Position numbers and translations under genes: made by a program. 47,497 nucleotides of DNA from a virus. Positions 1 through 7,391 of this stretch are shown in pieces; the first letter of the stretch is position 1; every line of letters starts with the position of its first letter. Under the pieces are notes generated by a model. The model searched no databases. It saw only the letters and a program-made list of their open reading frames with translations, and had not been told where the DNA came from. The stretch spans positions 1 through 47,497 of the IMG/VR virus record IMGVR_UViG_3300022707_001381, one strand, 5' to 3'.

Positions 1-144
1 CCTTGAATAATCGCCCCATCAGCCCATGCTTTTATTTCTTTACAGTGTATGTGTGGGGTTGGTTTTTGCTTTACAAGCTCAAAAGATGCACTAAGTCCTG
101 TATATGAGTTGTTTATACAAAATTCAGACGCTTTGTTAAGTTCT
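1..144. repeat. Terminal redundancy, left copy
   Basis: Bases 1-144 recur at the right end (47345-47497). The right copy carries 9 extra bases, a second unit of a TATGTGTGG/GATGTGTGG tandem repeat; otherwise the two read the same. A gene runs in frame across the join, so the ends are the overlap of a circular assembly or true terminal redundancy of packaged DNA, and not two separate loci. Confidence 0.95.
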
Positions 145-251
145 ATTTTGTAAGTTTTATCAAGTTCGTAACAGCTAATACTTGAATCAACACAAACAAC
201 CTCATCCCCAGCCTTTAAATCATGCTCTTTTATTAGATCTTGTAGGTTCAT
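1..251 (-). CDS. Phage protein with EYRIKP-type C-terminus, 5' part (continues at right window end)
   Basis: ATG at 249-251 overlaps the stop of the YopX gene in an ATGA junction, so the two are translationally coupled. The reading frame begins MNLQDLIKEHDLKAGDEVVC and stays open to base 1. It continues at 47497 and ends at 47179. The joined product is about 135-140 residues. It belongs to a type common in phages, with a GAxIQ..W.D..P.W....EYRIKP core of unknown function. The 9-bp repeat difference between the terminal copies adds one Pro-His-Ile tripeptide. Confidence 0.8.
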   Translation of the reverse strand, partial: MNLQDLIKEHDLKAGDEVVCVDSSISCYELDKTYKIELNKASEFCINNSYTGLSASFELVKQKPTPHIHCKEIKAWADGAIIQ

Positions 252-652
252 TTCAGTAGCTCCGGATTTTGGTGAATGTTGCCGATTATTTCCATTGCTT
301 TGTTAATTGATGCTGCATAAGCAAAATTACCATAGTGGAAAGCATGGTTATTTGGGCGAAGATTTACTGTATGAAAATTTAGTGATGGATGAAGCTTTAC
401 CACAGCAATTCTCGGTATGAATTCTTCGAAACCTGGAATGTGACCCCATTTGACAATGTCACCACTGTACATATCAATATTGTTAACAGTCAATCCGGTG
501 AATTGCATTAACACATCACCAAAATCACCTCGCATTAATCTGCATAAATTTGCTGCTTGATATTGATCTTTGCATAATTTATCTGGGTTAAAATAAATCA
601 TGCTTTTGTGATTCTCATGCCAAGCTCTAAATTTTATCACTCTTATTCCCAT
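248..652 (-). CDS. YopX family protein
   Basis: 134 residues. The N-terminal IKFRAW, the central MQFTGL, the MYSGDIV segment and the C-terminal IIGNIHQNPELL match the YopX family, small phage and prophage proteins of unknown biochemical role. The ATG at 652 sits directly against an AAGGG, which is too close for normal spacing. A GTG at 640 (VIKFRAW start) fits both the family and the ribosome-binding distance and may be the true start. Its stop overlaps the next gene in an ATGA junction. A class 1 promoter lies just upstream at 675-703. Confidence 0.85.
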   Translation of the reverse strand: MGIRVIKFRAWHENHKSMIYFNPDKLCKDQYQAANLCRLMRGDFGDVLMQFTGLTVNNIDMYSGDIVKWGHIPGFEEFIPRIAVVKLHPSLNFHTVNLRPNNHAFHYGNFAYAASINKAMEIIGNIHQNPELLK

Positions 653-668
653 CCCTTATTAATTAGCT

Positions 669-716
669 TTAAACACAATAACACCAAAACACAACCTATT
701 CAAGTATTATGTTTAA
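669..716 (-). promoter_or_regulatory. Class 1 promoter with two operator-like sites (leftward, yopX-like operon)
   Basis: On the minus strand, TTGAAT (698-703) is followed after 17 bp by TATTGT (675-680). The 10-bp element occurs at 707-716, three bases upstream of the -35, and at 669-678, overlapping the -10. The upstream copy lies in the last codons of the primase gene. The arrangement matches the promoters at 42365-42406 and 44353-44394. Confidence 0.65.
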
Positions 717-1505
717 TTTATTATCAGTATTAACAATATTACCCAAAGTTTGCCATAAAACACTGTTTATATTAATCCAATCAGCCTTATGTAATTCCTC
801 AATATCATCGCAAAACAATTGATACTTAATCTTTTTTTGATTGAGTCCCTTTACTATGTGGATTAAATTGTTTAGGTCAAATATGCATACAATACAGACG
901 CCGATAAAACCGGCGTGTTGATACAATTTTATTGCCTTGAAATAGTCGAACACTAAAATAACTGTCTTGCCAGGATTGCCGAAGATCAAACAAGAACCAT
1001 AAACAAATTGCTTATTTAAATACCTGACATCAAAACCAGGACCCTCAATCATGGCCAGGCTGACCATCAGACCGTTCAAATCCGTTAACGGCACAACTTG
1101 ATAAGCACCGTTAAAATAAACACCATTGACGCATTCACAATTAGCCAATATTTCACCTGCATCATCAGCGTTACCTTTTTGACTTAATGGCAATCTTAAT
1201 TTTCTTACGGGAGCTGAAACGCGCCGTGAAATATTATCAATAAATGCGTTACTATCGATGGATGTAACCGCTTCCTTAAAGTCACAGCCCGTATATTCCA
1301 TGATAAAACCGATAACATCACCATGGACACCACAGCCAAAACAGTAATAAAATTGCTTGTCTTCTGCTACCGTGAATGATGGAGTTTTTTCACCGTGAAA
1401 TGGGCAGCATGCGCCGTAGTTTTTGCCCATCTTTTTTAAGCCGATATAGCCGTCAATTATGTCAACTATGTTTATGCTGTCTTTTAGTTGGTCTGTGTTT
1501 ATCAT
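696..1505 (-). CDS. CHC2 zinc-finger DNA primase
   Basis: 269 residues. A CHC2 zinc finger lies at the N-terminus (Cys33/34, His37, Cys55, Cys58, with CCPFHGEKTPSF and YYCFGCG). It is the DNA-reading module of DnaG-type primases, which make RNA primers for replication. The C-terminal half is much shorter than the DnaG catalytic core. It keeps a GNPGKTVILVFDYFKAIKL stretch that could be a reduced TOPRIM-like fold, so this may be a primase fragment working with the DUF3987 protein encoded upstream. Start and preceding stop overlap (ATGA), placing it in the operon with the methyltransferase and DUF3987 genes. Confidence 0.85.
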   Translation of the reverse strand: MINTDQLKDSINIVDIIDGYIGLKKMGKNYGACCPFHGEKTPSFTVAEDKQFYYCFGCGVHGDVIGFIMEYTGCDFKEAVTSIDSNAFIDNISRRVSAPVRKLRLPLSQKGNADDAGEILANCECVNGVYFNGAYQVVPLTDLNGLMVSLAMIEGPGFDVRYLNKQFVYGSCLIFGNPGKTVILVFDYFKAIKLYQHAGFIGVCIVCIFDLNNLIHIVKGLNQKKIKYQLFCDDIEELHKADWININSVLWQTLGNIVNTDNKLNIILE

Positions 1506-2227
1506 GAGTTAGCCTCGAATACTGCTTGTGAAAATCCTCGCAGTGTGGCGCTTCTTATGTTTTTAGTTCTCAATGATTTTCCGCCGCATTTTTTCCAGCC
1601 TGGGTTATCCTTAAGTAATGGTTCGATTCTCTTTTTAACTGGTTCCTTGAACCCCCCTCCGGTCCATATGCAAGTGTTTTTATTGTACCTATCCTGACCC
1701 GGGTAAATATTACTATACAAAGGGTGTTCGTCATTTTTAGGGAGATAGCCGGCATAATCACAAGGATTAAATTTAAAATCTGGCTTTCTATAAATCGTGC
1801 TTATTACACCCACAGGGTTTTCCCATCCATACGCGCAATTAAAATCATCGCCAACAAGTTTAACTAAATAAACTAAAGACATGGCATCTTGTTGGAAGTG
1901 AGGGTTAATCAACCTTTTTTTACTGAAGTGTTTAGCGCCTGCAACAGTTAAATCTGTACAGTCTGGAAAGCCAAAAACAAATTCAGCTTCACTACCAACT
2001 ATTGTTTTGATTTTTTCTATATCGACCCTAGAAGGATATTTGCAAAAACCAACAGAATTTGAATAGCTTTTAACAAACCACATACCGACATTTAAAATAT
2101 TCTCATGGTCTGACTTGGTAACTCCTTCCGGGTGTTGACCATCAAAACAATAACAAAGATAACCAGCATCAGCCCAAGGTTTAGCCATTATCCCAGTGTA
2201 ATCAAATAAAAATATTGCTTTCTTCAT
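1502..2227 (-). CDS. Dcm-like DNA cytosine methyltransferase homologue
   Basis: 241 residues. It resembles the compact phage proteins annotated as DNA cytosine methyltransferases: an N-terminal FDYTGIMAKPWADAGY segment (SAM site in the family), FPDCTDLTVAG where the catalytic Pro-Cys loop lies, ENPVGVISTIYRKPD, and a C-terminal RSATLRGFSQAVFEAN. The usual PPC/GFPCQ motif is altered to FPDCTDL, with Asp between Pro and Cys, so catalytic activity is uncertain. It overlaps both neighbours by ATGA junctions between DUF3987 and primase. A role in modifying phage DNA against host restriction is inference. Confidence 0.75.
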   Translation of the reverse strand: MKKAIFLFDYTGIMAKPWADAGYLCYCFDGQHPEGVTKSDHENILNVGMWFVKSYSNSVGFCKYPSRVDIEKIKTIVGSEAEFVFGFPDCTDLTVAGAKHFSKKRLINPHFQQDAMSLVYLVKLVGDDFNCAYGWENPVGVISTIYRKPDFKFNPCDYAGYLPKNDEHPLYSNIYPGQDRYNKNTCIWTGGGFKEPVKKRIEPLLKDNPGWKKCGGKSLRTKNIRSATLRGFSQAVFEANS

Positions 2228-3678
2228 ATCAACACCCCCAATTTAGGATTAATCGTTATATCATTGCCAATACAGACACACAAATTCAACTTCTCACAAG
2301 CTGGCAATACATTCTCGCGCAAGTAACCTGACAACTTGGCACGCCCTTTAAATATAGGTTTATGCTTCACCAGGTCACGAATAGCTGTAACCGAAACTTG
2401 ATTTTTATTCTTACTTAGGAACTTTTTAAACTGCTTAACCATTTCCTCAATTTCTGATTTGTCGCCGATAAAACCTTGGCTATCAGCAGTGGTTATATAC
2501 ATTTTTATCAACTGTTTGTATATTTTAATTGCCCATTTTACAGAGCTTTCTTCAACAACTAAAGGTGTTAATTTACCCCAGTTTTCAATGACATGAAGGA
2601 CACAAGATATTTTCATTACCTGCTTATCCATCTTACCAACTGCGCCACGCAACATGTTGTTTGAGTACATACCACCGTCTTTCAAATGTGGTTCAATTTT
2701 AGTCTTGTTTACCTTGATTGCATGAATAGCTTTATCAGAAAATGTGAATACAGTTTTATCGGAAAACACTAATTTATTAATCAACATGATGTATTTTTTT
2801 TGTATGGCTTTATCGCATGGAAAGAAATTCATGTGATCACGTTCGCCAAAAAGGTTATCTTCCCGGTAAAACAAAAATCGTTCACTTACACCGTTACCCC
2901 GAGAACCTGCAGCCAAAATGATTGGCAATGTTTCATCCTGGGCAATAACAGCAATCGAACCCCTGACATAACCCTCGCCTGATTTACGTGAAACACGGTT
3001 AGAGGAAAGCCAATCACCATCCCAAGATTGCAATATTATATCTGCATTGGTTACTGAATTTTCACTGTAAATATTTCCAATAACAACATTTATTGCCCCG
3101 GCTTCATCACTGATAATGTTCCAGGTATTGTTTTGCTTAAATGCCAGGTCTTCCAGCGCTTCTGGAGTGGTGTTACTCACAGCGTATTTATAAATAGGTG
3201 TTTCTTCAAGCTTTTCAATAGAATCAACCAAGTCATTAGTTAACGAGTCAATTTCTAAGTCTAGCTCAGCCCCCTTTAAGTCCTTCTTTAATACCTCAAT
3301 CGTGCTTTCAAGTTTATTACGTTTACCTTGCTGTTTCTTATTAAAATCAGTAAAGGCATTACGGACAGGGTTTACGTAAAAGCTATTAATTCCTGATTTA
3401 CCGGTAGACGGTGGCTGAGCAGTTATTATGTATAAGTTCACAGGGGAATCGTTCCCGTGATACTCATAACTAAACGATTTAGTCATAGCCGATGCAATTA
3501 CACCAAGACCATGAACAAATGCAGTATTAACCGGGAATTGTATTTGTGTCGCTATTTGCTGGGCAAACAGTGTTAACAAATCCTTCCTTTTAAAATCCAC
3601 AACCTGTATGTGCTCTTTAGGTGCGGTGTCAGAATCTTCTGGCATTATCGGTTCAGGCCATTCTTTTTGTTGTTCCAT
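2224..3678 (-). CDS. DUF3987 family P-loop replication protein
   Basis: 484 residues. A Walker A motif is at residues 87-96 (AQPPSTGKSG), followed by a charged helical region (about 110-165) and an acidic ISDEAG segment suited to Walker B. This is the DUF3987/YfjI arrangement, thought to be a replicative helicase or primase-helicase in phages and mobile elements. It starts the leftward early operon after one small gene and is followed by primase and a methyltransferase with overlapping codons. The C-terminal 80 residues look like a winged helix. Specific function is inferred from family and context. Confidence 0.8.
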   Translation of the reverse strand: MEQQKEWPEPIMPEDSDTAPKEHIQVVDFKRKDLLTLFAQQIATQIQFPVNTAFVHGLGVIASAMTKSFSYEYHGNDSPVNLYIITAQPPSTGKSGINSFYVNPVRNAFTDFNKKQQGKRNKLESTIEVLKKDLKGAELDLEIDSLTNDLVDSIEKLEETPIYKYAVSNTTPEALEDLAFKQNNTWNIISDEAGAINVVIGNIYSENSVTNADIILQSWDGDWLSSNRVSRKSGEGYVRGSIAVIAQDETLPIILAAGSRGNGVSERFLFYREDNLFGERDHMNFFPCDKAIQKKYIMLINKLVFSDKTVFTFSDKAIHAIKVNKTKIEPHLKDGGMYSNNMLRGAVGKMDKQVMKISCVLHVIENWGKLTPLVVEESSVKWAIKIYKQLIKMYITTADSQGFIGDKSEIEEMVKQFKKFLSKNKNQVSVTAIRDLVKHKPIFKGRAKLSGYLRENVLPACEKLNLCVCIGNDITINPKLGVLI

Positions 3679-3687
3679 GTAAACCCC

Positions 3688-3918
3688 TTACTTGGCTCTT
3701 AGAACTTGAACGGCTTTTGTGCCATCTGCCTTTTTTACTGTTGCAACCTGAAATGAAACGTTCGATTTTGCTTCATATGTCCTGGCCGCTACCGCTATTT
3801 TTTTAACATCACAATCGTTAAACCCATCAGGTAATTCTATGCCTTTACCAACTTCTAACTCATTAAATGGCCATTTTTTACGCGTTGGTTTAAATTCTTC
3901 CTTTGATATGAATTTCAT
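3688..3918 (-). CDS. Small early phage protein (KKWPFNELEVG family)
   Basis: 76 residues from ATG at 3918. An upstream in-frame ATG at 3978 would lie on top of the promoter -35 box and is rejected. The N-terminal FKPTRKKWPFNELEVGKGI is seen in small phage proteins near replication genes; the function is unknown. The rest predicts as a small beta-rich basic domain ending QVATVKKADGTKAVQVLRAK. It is the first gene of the leftward early operon and lies 9 bases ahead of the DUF3987 gene. Confidence 0.75.
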   Translation of the reverse strand: MKFISKEEFKPTRKKWPFNELEVGKGIELPDGFNDCDVKKIAVAARTYEAKSNVSFQVATVKKADGTKAVQVLRAK

Positions 3919-3949
3919 TATAAACACTCTATTTTTACAAGGAATACAT

Positions 3950-3978
3950 AGATTACACATGTTAAACGTAATTGTCAA
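3950..3978 (-). promoter_or_regulatory. Class 1 early promoter, leftward replication operon
   Basis: On the minus strand a consensus TTGACA (3973-3978) is followed after 17 bp by TAATCT (3950-3955). The spacer holds the 10-bp element TTACGTTTAA (3962-3971). A protein bound there would block polymerase. The first start codon is 32 bases downstream of the -10. Confidence 0.75.
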
Positions 3979-4002
3979 ATACAGGCAATTTTGGTGGTTT
4001 TC

Positions 4003-4287
4003 GTGGGAAAAGTGGGAAATAGGAAAAAAATAGGAAAACTTTTCCCAGTCTGTAGACTATGCTATCACTGGTCTAAGGTCGATTATGGGAAAATAGGAAG
4101 AAGTCGCCCCTCTCCCTCCATATAAATATAAATCTGTAACCACCCCTCTATATAAAAATTTATTATTTATTTATATTATTATAATTAGATAGATTTTTTT
4201 CCTATTTTCCTATTTGGTACTAAACCCTTATATGGTACGGGTTGTAGGATGGGAAAAAAATTCCCATATTTTCCTATTGTGGGAAAG
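4003..4287. other. Candidate replication origin: iteron-like repeats around an AT-rich core
   Basis: No gene lies between 3979 and 4371. The stretch holds repeated GTGGGAAA/ATAGGAAAA units in both orientations: 4003-4011, 4012-4027, 4029-4046 (ending in inverted TTTTCCCA), 4085-4100, inverted at 4194-4217, an inverted repeat at 4249-4267 (ATGGGAA and TTCCCAT arms), and more to 4287. Between them, 4118-4200 is almost pure A+T. Repeats flanking an easily melted tract, between divergent early arms and next to helicase and primase genes, is the classic look of a phage origin. Confidence 0.55.
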
Positions 4288-4297
4288 TTGTAAATAG

Positions 4298-4339
4298 TTA
4301 AATGTAATGGTTGTAATTGGTAGTTAAACGTAATAGTAT
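4298..4339 (+). promoter_or_regulatory. Class 1 promoter, rightward early genes
   Basis: TTGTAA (4311-4316) and TAGTAT (4334-4339) are 17 bp apart. Element TTAAACGTAA (4324-4333) abuts the -10, and TTAAATGTAA (4298-4307) sits three bases upstream of the -35. The order (element, 3 bp, -35, element, -10) matches the promoters at 42365-42406 and 44353-44394. Confidence 0.7.
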
Positions 4340-4371
4340 TTGGTTAGTTAAATTAATTAGGACGGAAAATC

Positions 4372-4638
4372 ATGAAATACAGTAAAGGTGACTTGGTTAT
4401 ATCCACAAAGAAAAAAATTGAATGGCTTGGTAAACATCAACCAGAATTTTTGTTGTGTGAAAAAGGGGACAGGTTAAAAATACTTAAATGCTTTCCTAAA
4501 GACGGTTTTCCAAATCATGGTGTTGATAGTTATTCAGTTCAAGATGAAGAATCTGTTTATGGTGATTTCTTTATGGAAGAAACCGATCTTGAACAACCAG
4601 TTGATAACAATGACGGTCCATCAGAAATTAAGGAATAG
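4372..4638 (+). CDS. Small hypothetical early protein
   Basis: 88 residues, first gene of the rightward small-gene operon; ATG is preceded by TAGGACGG. It begins with a KYSKGDLVIS strand typical of small SH3-like or KOW-like barrels and has an acidic tail (EETDLEQPVDNNDGPSEIKE). I do not recognise a family. It is followed by the next gene after a single base. Confidence 0.65.
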   Translation: MKYSKGDLVISTKKKIEWLGKHQPEFLLCEKGDRLKILKCFPKDGFPNHGVDSYSVQDEESVYGDFFMEETDLEQPVDNNDGPSEIKE

Positions 4639-4639
4639 C

Positions 4640-4915
4640 ATGAATAACACAATCGGAACAGAGCAATTAAAACCTATTGTTTGGATGAAGCCTGATGTTT
4701 TACCTGATAAACCAGTCGACGGAGAAGATGCTAAGCAATGTTGGGTAGCATTCGATGTGAAACATTTAAAAGAACCAGATATATTTTTAGCTAAATTTGA
4801 ATGGGGTGATTGGTATTTTGAAGGGGATTGCTTGATTAATTCTGCATGGGGTGAACTGTTAGCCTGGGCTGAATATACCCCGCCGACTTTTCAGGAGCTA
4901 TTGACTGATGACTGA
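4640..4915 (+). CDS. Small hypothetical protein, Trp-rich
   Basis: 91 residues from ATG at 4640, one base after the previous stop (AAGGAATAGC upstream supplies the ribosome site). Longer in-frame extensions upstream overlap the previous gene and look spurious. The FEWGDWYFEGDCL and ELLAWAEYTPPTFQEL segments resemble short phage proteins that describe a W-x-EY-P ending, function unknown. The stop overlaps the next start by 8 bases. Confidence 0.65.
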   Translation: MNNTIGTEQLKPIVWMKPDVLPDKPVDGEDAKQCWVAFDVKHLKEPDIFLAKFEWGDWYFEGDCLINSAWGELLAWAEYTPPTFQELLTDD

Positions 4916-5078
4916 CATATTTATATATTTTATGATTGCGTATTTTATTTTGTCTTGGAAAGACTCAGTGGTTTACAGATACAAAATAGCGTACTACGAA
5001 GTAAAACTTAAAAATTTGGGTGTTGATATTACTCATGTTGAAAACATTACGATTATAGGGGTTTTTACTGATGACTAA
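4908..5078 (+). CDS. Small membrane protein (56 aa)
   Basis: A 56-residue frame too short for usual cut-offs. ATG at 4908 overlaps the previous gene by 8 bases (ATGACTGA), and its stop overlaps the next start by 8 bases (ATGACTAA). The tight double overlap argues that it is real. Residues 4-17 (IFIYFMIAYFILSW) form one N-terminal membrane helix, followed by a charged soluble tail. Function unknown; in this position it could be an early inner-membrane protein. Confidence 0.6.
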   Translation: MTDIFIYFMIAYFILSWKDSVVYRYKIAYYEVKLKNLGVDITHVENITIIGVFTDD

Positions 5079-5394
5079 GGCAATTAAAATAGAAAACTGT
5101 CAGACTTGCCCGCATGAAGGTAAATGCAAAGCATGGACATCACTATCAAAAAGTCAACGAGTTCAATTAGCAATAGGAAATAATACGCCACATGAATTCA
5201 TACTTGCCAAGTGTCATTTAGATGATGAATTGAAATCGGAATTATCAGAATATTTATTATCAGATGATTATATAAACTTACTTGAACGTGCAATATTATC
5301 AAGATACGGAACATCATCAAACAATAAAGTGAAACATCACAGAGTTATAAATATGATCGAAAAGTTTAAACTTGATAACAAAGAAGGTAAGTAA
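5071..5394 (+). CDS. Hypothetical protein with N-terminal Cys cluster
   Basis: 107 residues. Cys10, Cys13 and Cys19 (ENCQTCPHEGKCKAW) could bind zinc with a later Cys or His. The rest is helical and charged. It overlaps its upstream neighbour by 8 bases, and its stop shares bases with the next start (TAATG). No family recognised. Confidence 0.65.
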   Translation: MTKAIKIENCQTCPHEGKCKAWTSLSKSQRVQLAIGNNTPHEFILAKCHLDDELKSELSEYLLSDDYINLLERAILSRYGTSSNNKVKHHRVINMIEKFKLDNKEGK

Positions 5395-5600
5395 TGATGC
5401 GTGAATTAACCGATTTAGAAATTTGTGAAAAGATGACTGTGATAACAATTAAAAACACGACTTTTACATACAAAAACAGCAAAGTTGCATTTGTTTGGAC
5501 TAGTAGTGAAAAGTCGTCAAAGTGCTCTTGTGGTGAAGAGTGGGAGCCAGTTAACGTCAATGATAACAGGTGTAAGAAATGTAATGGTGCAGGCTTATGA
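5394..5600 (+). CDS. Small zinc-ribbon-like protein
   Basis: 68 residues. The C-terminal half carries CSCGEEW and CKKC, four cysteines spaced as in a minimal zinc ribbon (C-x-C ... C-x2-C). It is coupled to both neighbours (TAATG upstream, ATGA downstream). Function unknown; small zinc-ribbon proteins in phage early operons often bind nucleic acid or host proteins, which is only a possibility here. Confidence 0.6.
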   Translation: MMRELTDLEICEKMTVITIKNTTFTYKNSKVAFVWTSSEKSSKCSCGEEWEPVNVNDNRCKKCNGAGL

Positions 5601-5806
5601 ACATACCAGACAATTTAAGCGCACAAGATGACCCTGCTAGTGATGGTGATGCTTTGGTTGTTATTTGTGATCAGGGTGGATGTATGAATTCAATTACTAT
5701 AGATGATGCTAGCAAAAGTGATGAGCTTGAATGTCACGGCGGCGTTACTTGTAGTTATTGTGTCGGTGAGAATATTAAGTTCCTTTTTGATAATTACGAC
5801 AAATAA
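5597..5806 (+). CDS. Small acidic Cys-containing protein
   Basis: 69 residues, strongly acidic, with six Cys (VVICDQGGC, LECHGG, TCSYC), again compatible with a metal site. ATGA overlap with the previous gene. It is the last gene of this tightly packed small-gene operon; a 60-base gap with a possible promoter follows. No homologue recognised. Confidence 0.6.
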   Translation: MNIPDNLSAQDDPASDGDALVVICDQGGCMNSITIDDASKSDELECHGGVTCSYCVGENIKFLFDNYDK

Positions 5807-5827
5807 GGTAGACATAACCAATTTTAA

Positions 5828-5836
5828 TGATAGTAT
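5828..5836 (+). promoter_or_regulatory. Possible extended -10 promoter before the lipoprotein gene
   Basis: TGATAGTAT (5828-5836) fits an extended -10 without a clear -35, 31 bases upstream of the glycerophosphodiesterase start. It could drive the unit that ends with the terminase. The hexamer match is imperfect. Confidence 0.35.
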
Positions 5837-5866
5837 ACGCGCCTTTTAAAACACGAGGGAACAAAA

Positions 5867-6481
5867 ATGTTCAAATCAATTATTATTAATTCTTTACTGG
5901 CTTTAACTCTAACGGCTTGTACCAATGCAAACAGCGCGATGCAAATATCACATCGTGGTTATGATGAAAACAAAATATCCGGGTTTATCGAGGCAGTCTT
6001 TGACGGGTTTGATTACCTTGAAACTGATGTAAGACTACGTAATGGTGAGATTGTTTTACTTCATGATGATGTTGCATGTAGTGATTGCGATAAGTTATCT
6101 ACGTTGCTTAGCTTTGCCCGGCATTACAATGTGACCGTATTTATTGAAGTCAAAGAGTATGAGGCTATCGAAAAAACTGTAGAAATTGTTAATAGATATG
6201 ATGATGTAATACTTATTTCATTCGATACCAAAACATTAATTAAGCTTAATTCTATGACAAATTATCCTCTTGGCCTGGTGACTAGTGATGCTAAAAATGT
6301 TGATGAAGTGTCTAGCATTATCGATTGGGTATTTATCAGCAAGAACTATGTCGATAACTGTGTTAGCTATTTAAAGTGTGCTGCCTGGACTATATCCAAT
6401 GATGCAGACCTTGATTTAGTTAATTCTAAGTTTGGTTTTGCTGGGCCGCTTGTTGATGCTTTTGTTATGGACCGGTGGTAA
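5867..6481 (+). CDS. Lipoprotein glycerophosphodiester phosphodiesterase (GDPD)
   Basis: 204 residues. The N-terminus is a lipoprotein signal: Lys3, a hydrophobic stretch and the lipobox LTAC with Cys18. The rest is a GDPD TIM-barrel with visible catalytic residues His29-Arg30-Gly31, Glu52 and Asp54 (LETD), His66-Asp67 (LLHDD) and FIEVK. It is somewhat shorter than usual (about 240). Such enzymes release glycerol phosphate from glycerophosphodiesters. As a periplasmic or outer-membrane lipoprotein it could alter the host envelope during infection, for example by removing a receptor or excluding other phages (inference). The tail fibre at 32066-33562 carries a second GDPD domain. Confidence 0.8.
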   Translation: MFKSIIINSLLALTLTACTNANSAMQISHRGYDENKISGFIEAVFDGFDYLETDVRLRNGEIVLLHDDVACSDCDKLSTLLSFARHYNVTVFIEVKEYEAIEKTVEIVNRYDDVILISFDTKTLIKLNSMTNYPLGLVTSDAKNVDEVSSIIDWVFISKNYVDNCVSYLKCAAWTISNDADLDLVNSKFGFAGPLVDAFVMDRW

Positions 6482-6483
6482 TT

Positions 6484-6684
6484 ATGGATGGTAATGATGA
6501 ATTGTTAGATGATTTTATATTTGACCATGAATCCCTACTTGTAGAACGTGTCACTAAGTTTGATTTAATAAAAAAAGATCAGTCACATGAGAGTAGGGTT
6601 AATGCGTTGTGCGATTCATTATGTACAGAAAAGAGCGGCTATAAATTTACAAAATGGATACGTGATATAATGGGTCAAATTTAA
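6484..6684 (+). CDS. Small hypothetical protein upstream of terminase
   Basis: 66 residues from ATG at 6484, with GGTGG eight bases upstream. A GTG at 6475 in the same frame overlaps the GDPD gene and is less likely. The N-terminus is acidic (DGNDELLDDFIFDHE), the C-terminus basic. It ends 4 bases before the small terminase frame. No family recognised. Confidence 0.55.
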   Translation: MDGNDELLDDFIFDHESLLVERVTKFDLIKKDQSHESRVNALCDSLCTEKSGYKFTKWIRDIMGQI

Positions 6685-6688
6685 TTGA

Positions 6689-7114
6689 ATGGTTAGTGTT
6701 ATGGGTAAGTTCGGTAGACCAACAATTTATACTAATGAAATGCTTGAAAAAGCGTTCGAGTATATAGGGTTGTTCGACTTAAGGCAGGGCGAAAGAGAAT
6801 GCAACGTTGACCAGGAAATTATCCCTACTGTAGTTGGTTTATGTCGATATATTGATCGCTCAAAGTCAACCGTATACTCATGGCTTAAAGATGAAGATAA
6901 AGGCGACTTTCTGGACATTGTTAGCGCATTAGAGGAAAGTCAACACATCTCTTTAGTTTCTGGAGGCCTTTCTGGCGGGTACAACCCCATGATAACTAAG
7001 CTTATTCTATACAAGCATGGTTACTCTGAAAAAATGGAAGTTGATAATACTTCTAGTGATGGGTCACATAAAGGCTTTAATTCGTTTTACGATAAGGATG
7101 AAGGAGATGGTTAA
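6689..7114 (+). CDS. Terminase small subunit (P22 gp3-like DNA-packaging protein)
   Basis: About 141 residues, or 137 if the ATG at 6701 (GKFGRPT) is used; neither start has a strong ribosome site. Motifs are GRPTIYTNEMLEKAFEYI, a helix-turn-helix-like TVVGLCRYIDRSKSTVYSWL, and NPMITKLILYKHGYSEK. All fit gp3-type small terminases, which recognise the packaging site and start headful packaging. The C-terminal tail is acidic. It overlaps the next short frame by 8 bases, and the large subunit follows. Confidence 0.85.
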   Translation: MVSVMGKFGRPTIYTNEMLEKAFEYIGLFDLRQGERECNVDQEIIPTVVGLCRYIDRSKSTVYSWLKDEDKGDFLDIVSALEESQHISLVSGGLSGGYNPMITKLILYKHGYSEKMEVDNTSSDGSHKGFNSFYDKDEGDG

Positions 7115-7391
7115 AATATTAATTGGCGGTCGTGGATCAAGTAAAAGACCAGAGGTAAGGTTTAAATCTGGTGCATATGTTGATTGGAATGAATTAGATG
7201 ATGTTGGTTCTGTGGTTGGCTTGAAACCAGAATGGGCTACGCACATTTCACAAACTCGTGCTGGTGATATGGTTTGGCTTAATACCGATAACGGCAAGAC
7301 GAAATTTATAAATAGCGATAGAGTCGTTGAGCTGCCGTTGAGTAATTACTTGTTTAGAAGGAGTAAGCCAATACCGGAAAGCTGGAATTAA
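7107..7391 (+). CDS. Small protein with terminase-like P-loop at its N-terminus
   Basis: 94 residues from ATG at 7107 (AAGG nine bases upstream), inside an overlap with the small terminase; its stop shares bases with the large terminase start (TAATG). Residues 2-14 (VKILIGGRGSSKR) closely match the Walker A region of the large terminase just downstream (VKVLKGGRASSKT), but lack the Thr/Ser after the Lys. The rest (WATHISQTRAGDMVWLN...) is unrelated to terminase and looks like a small beta domain. It may be a partial duplication fused to another module; function unknown. Confidence 0.6.
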   Translation: MVKILIGGRGSSKRPEVRFKSGAYVDWNELDDVGSVVGLKPEWATHISQTRAGDMVWLNTDNGKTKFINSDRVVELPLSNYLFRRSKPIPESWN

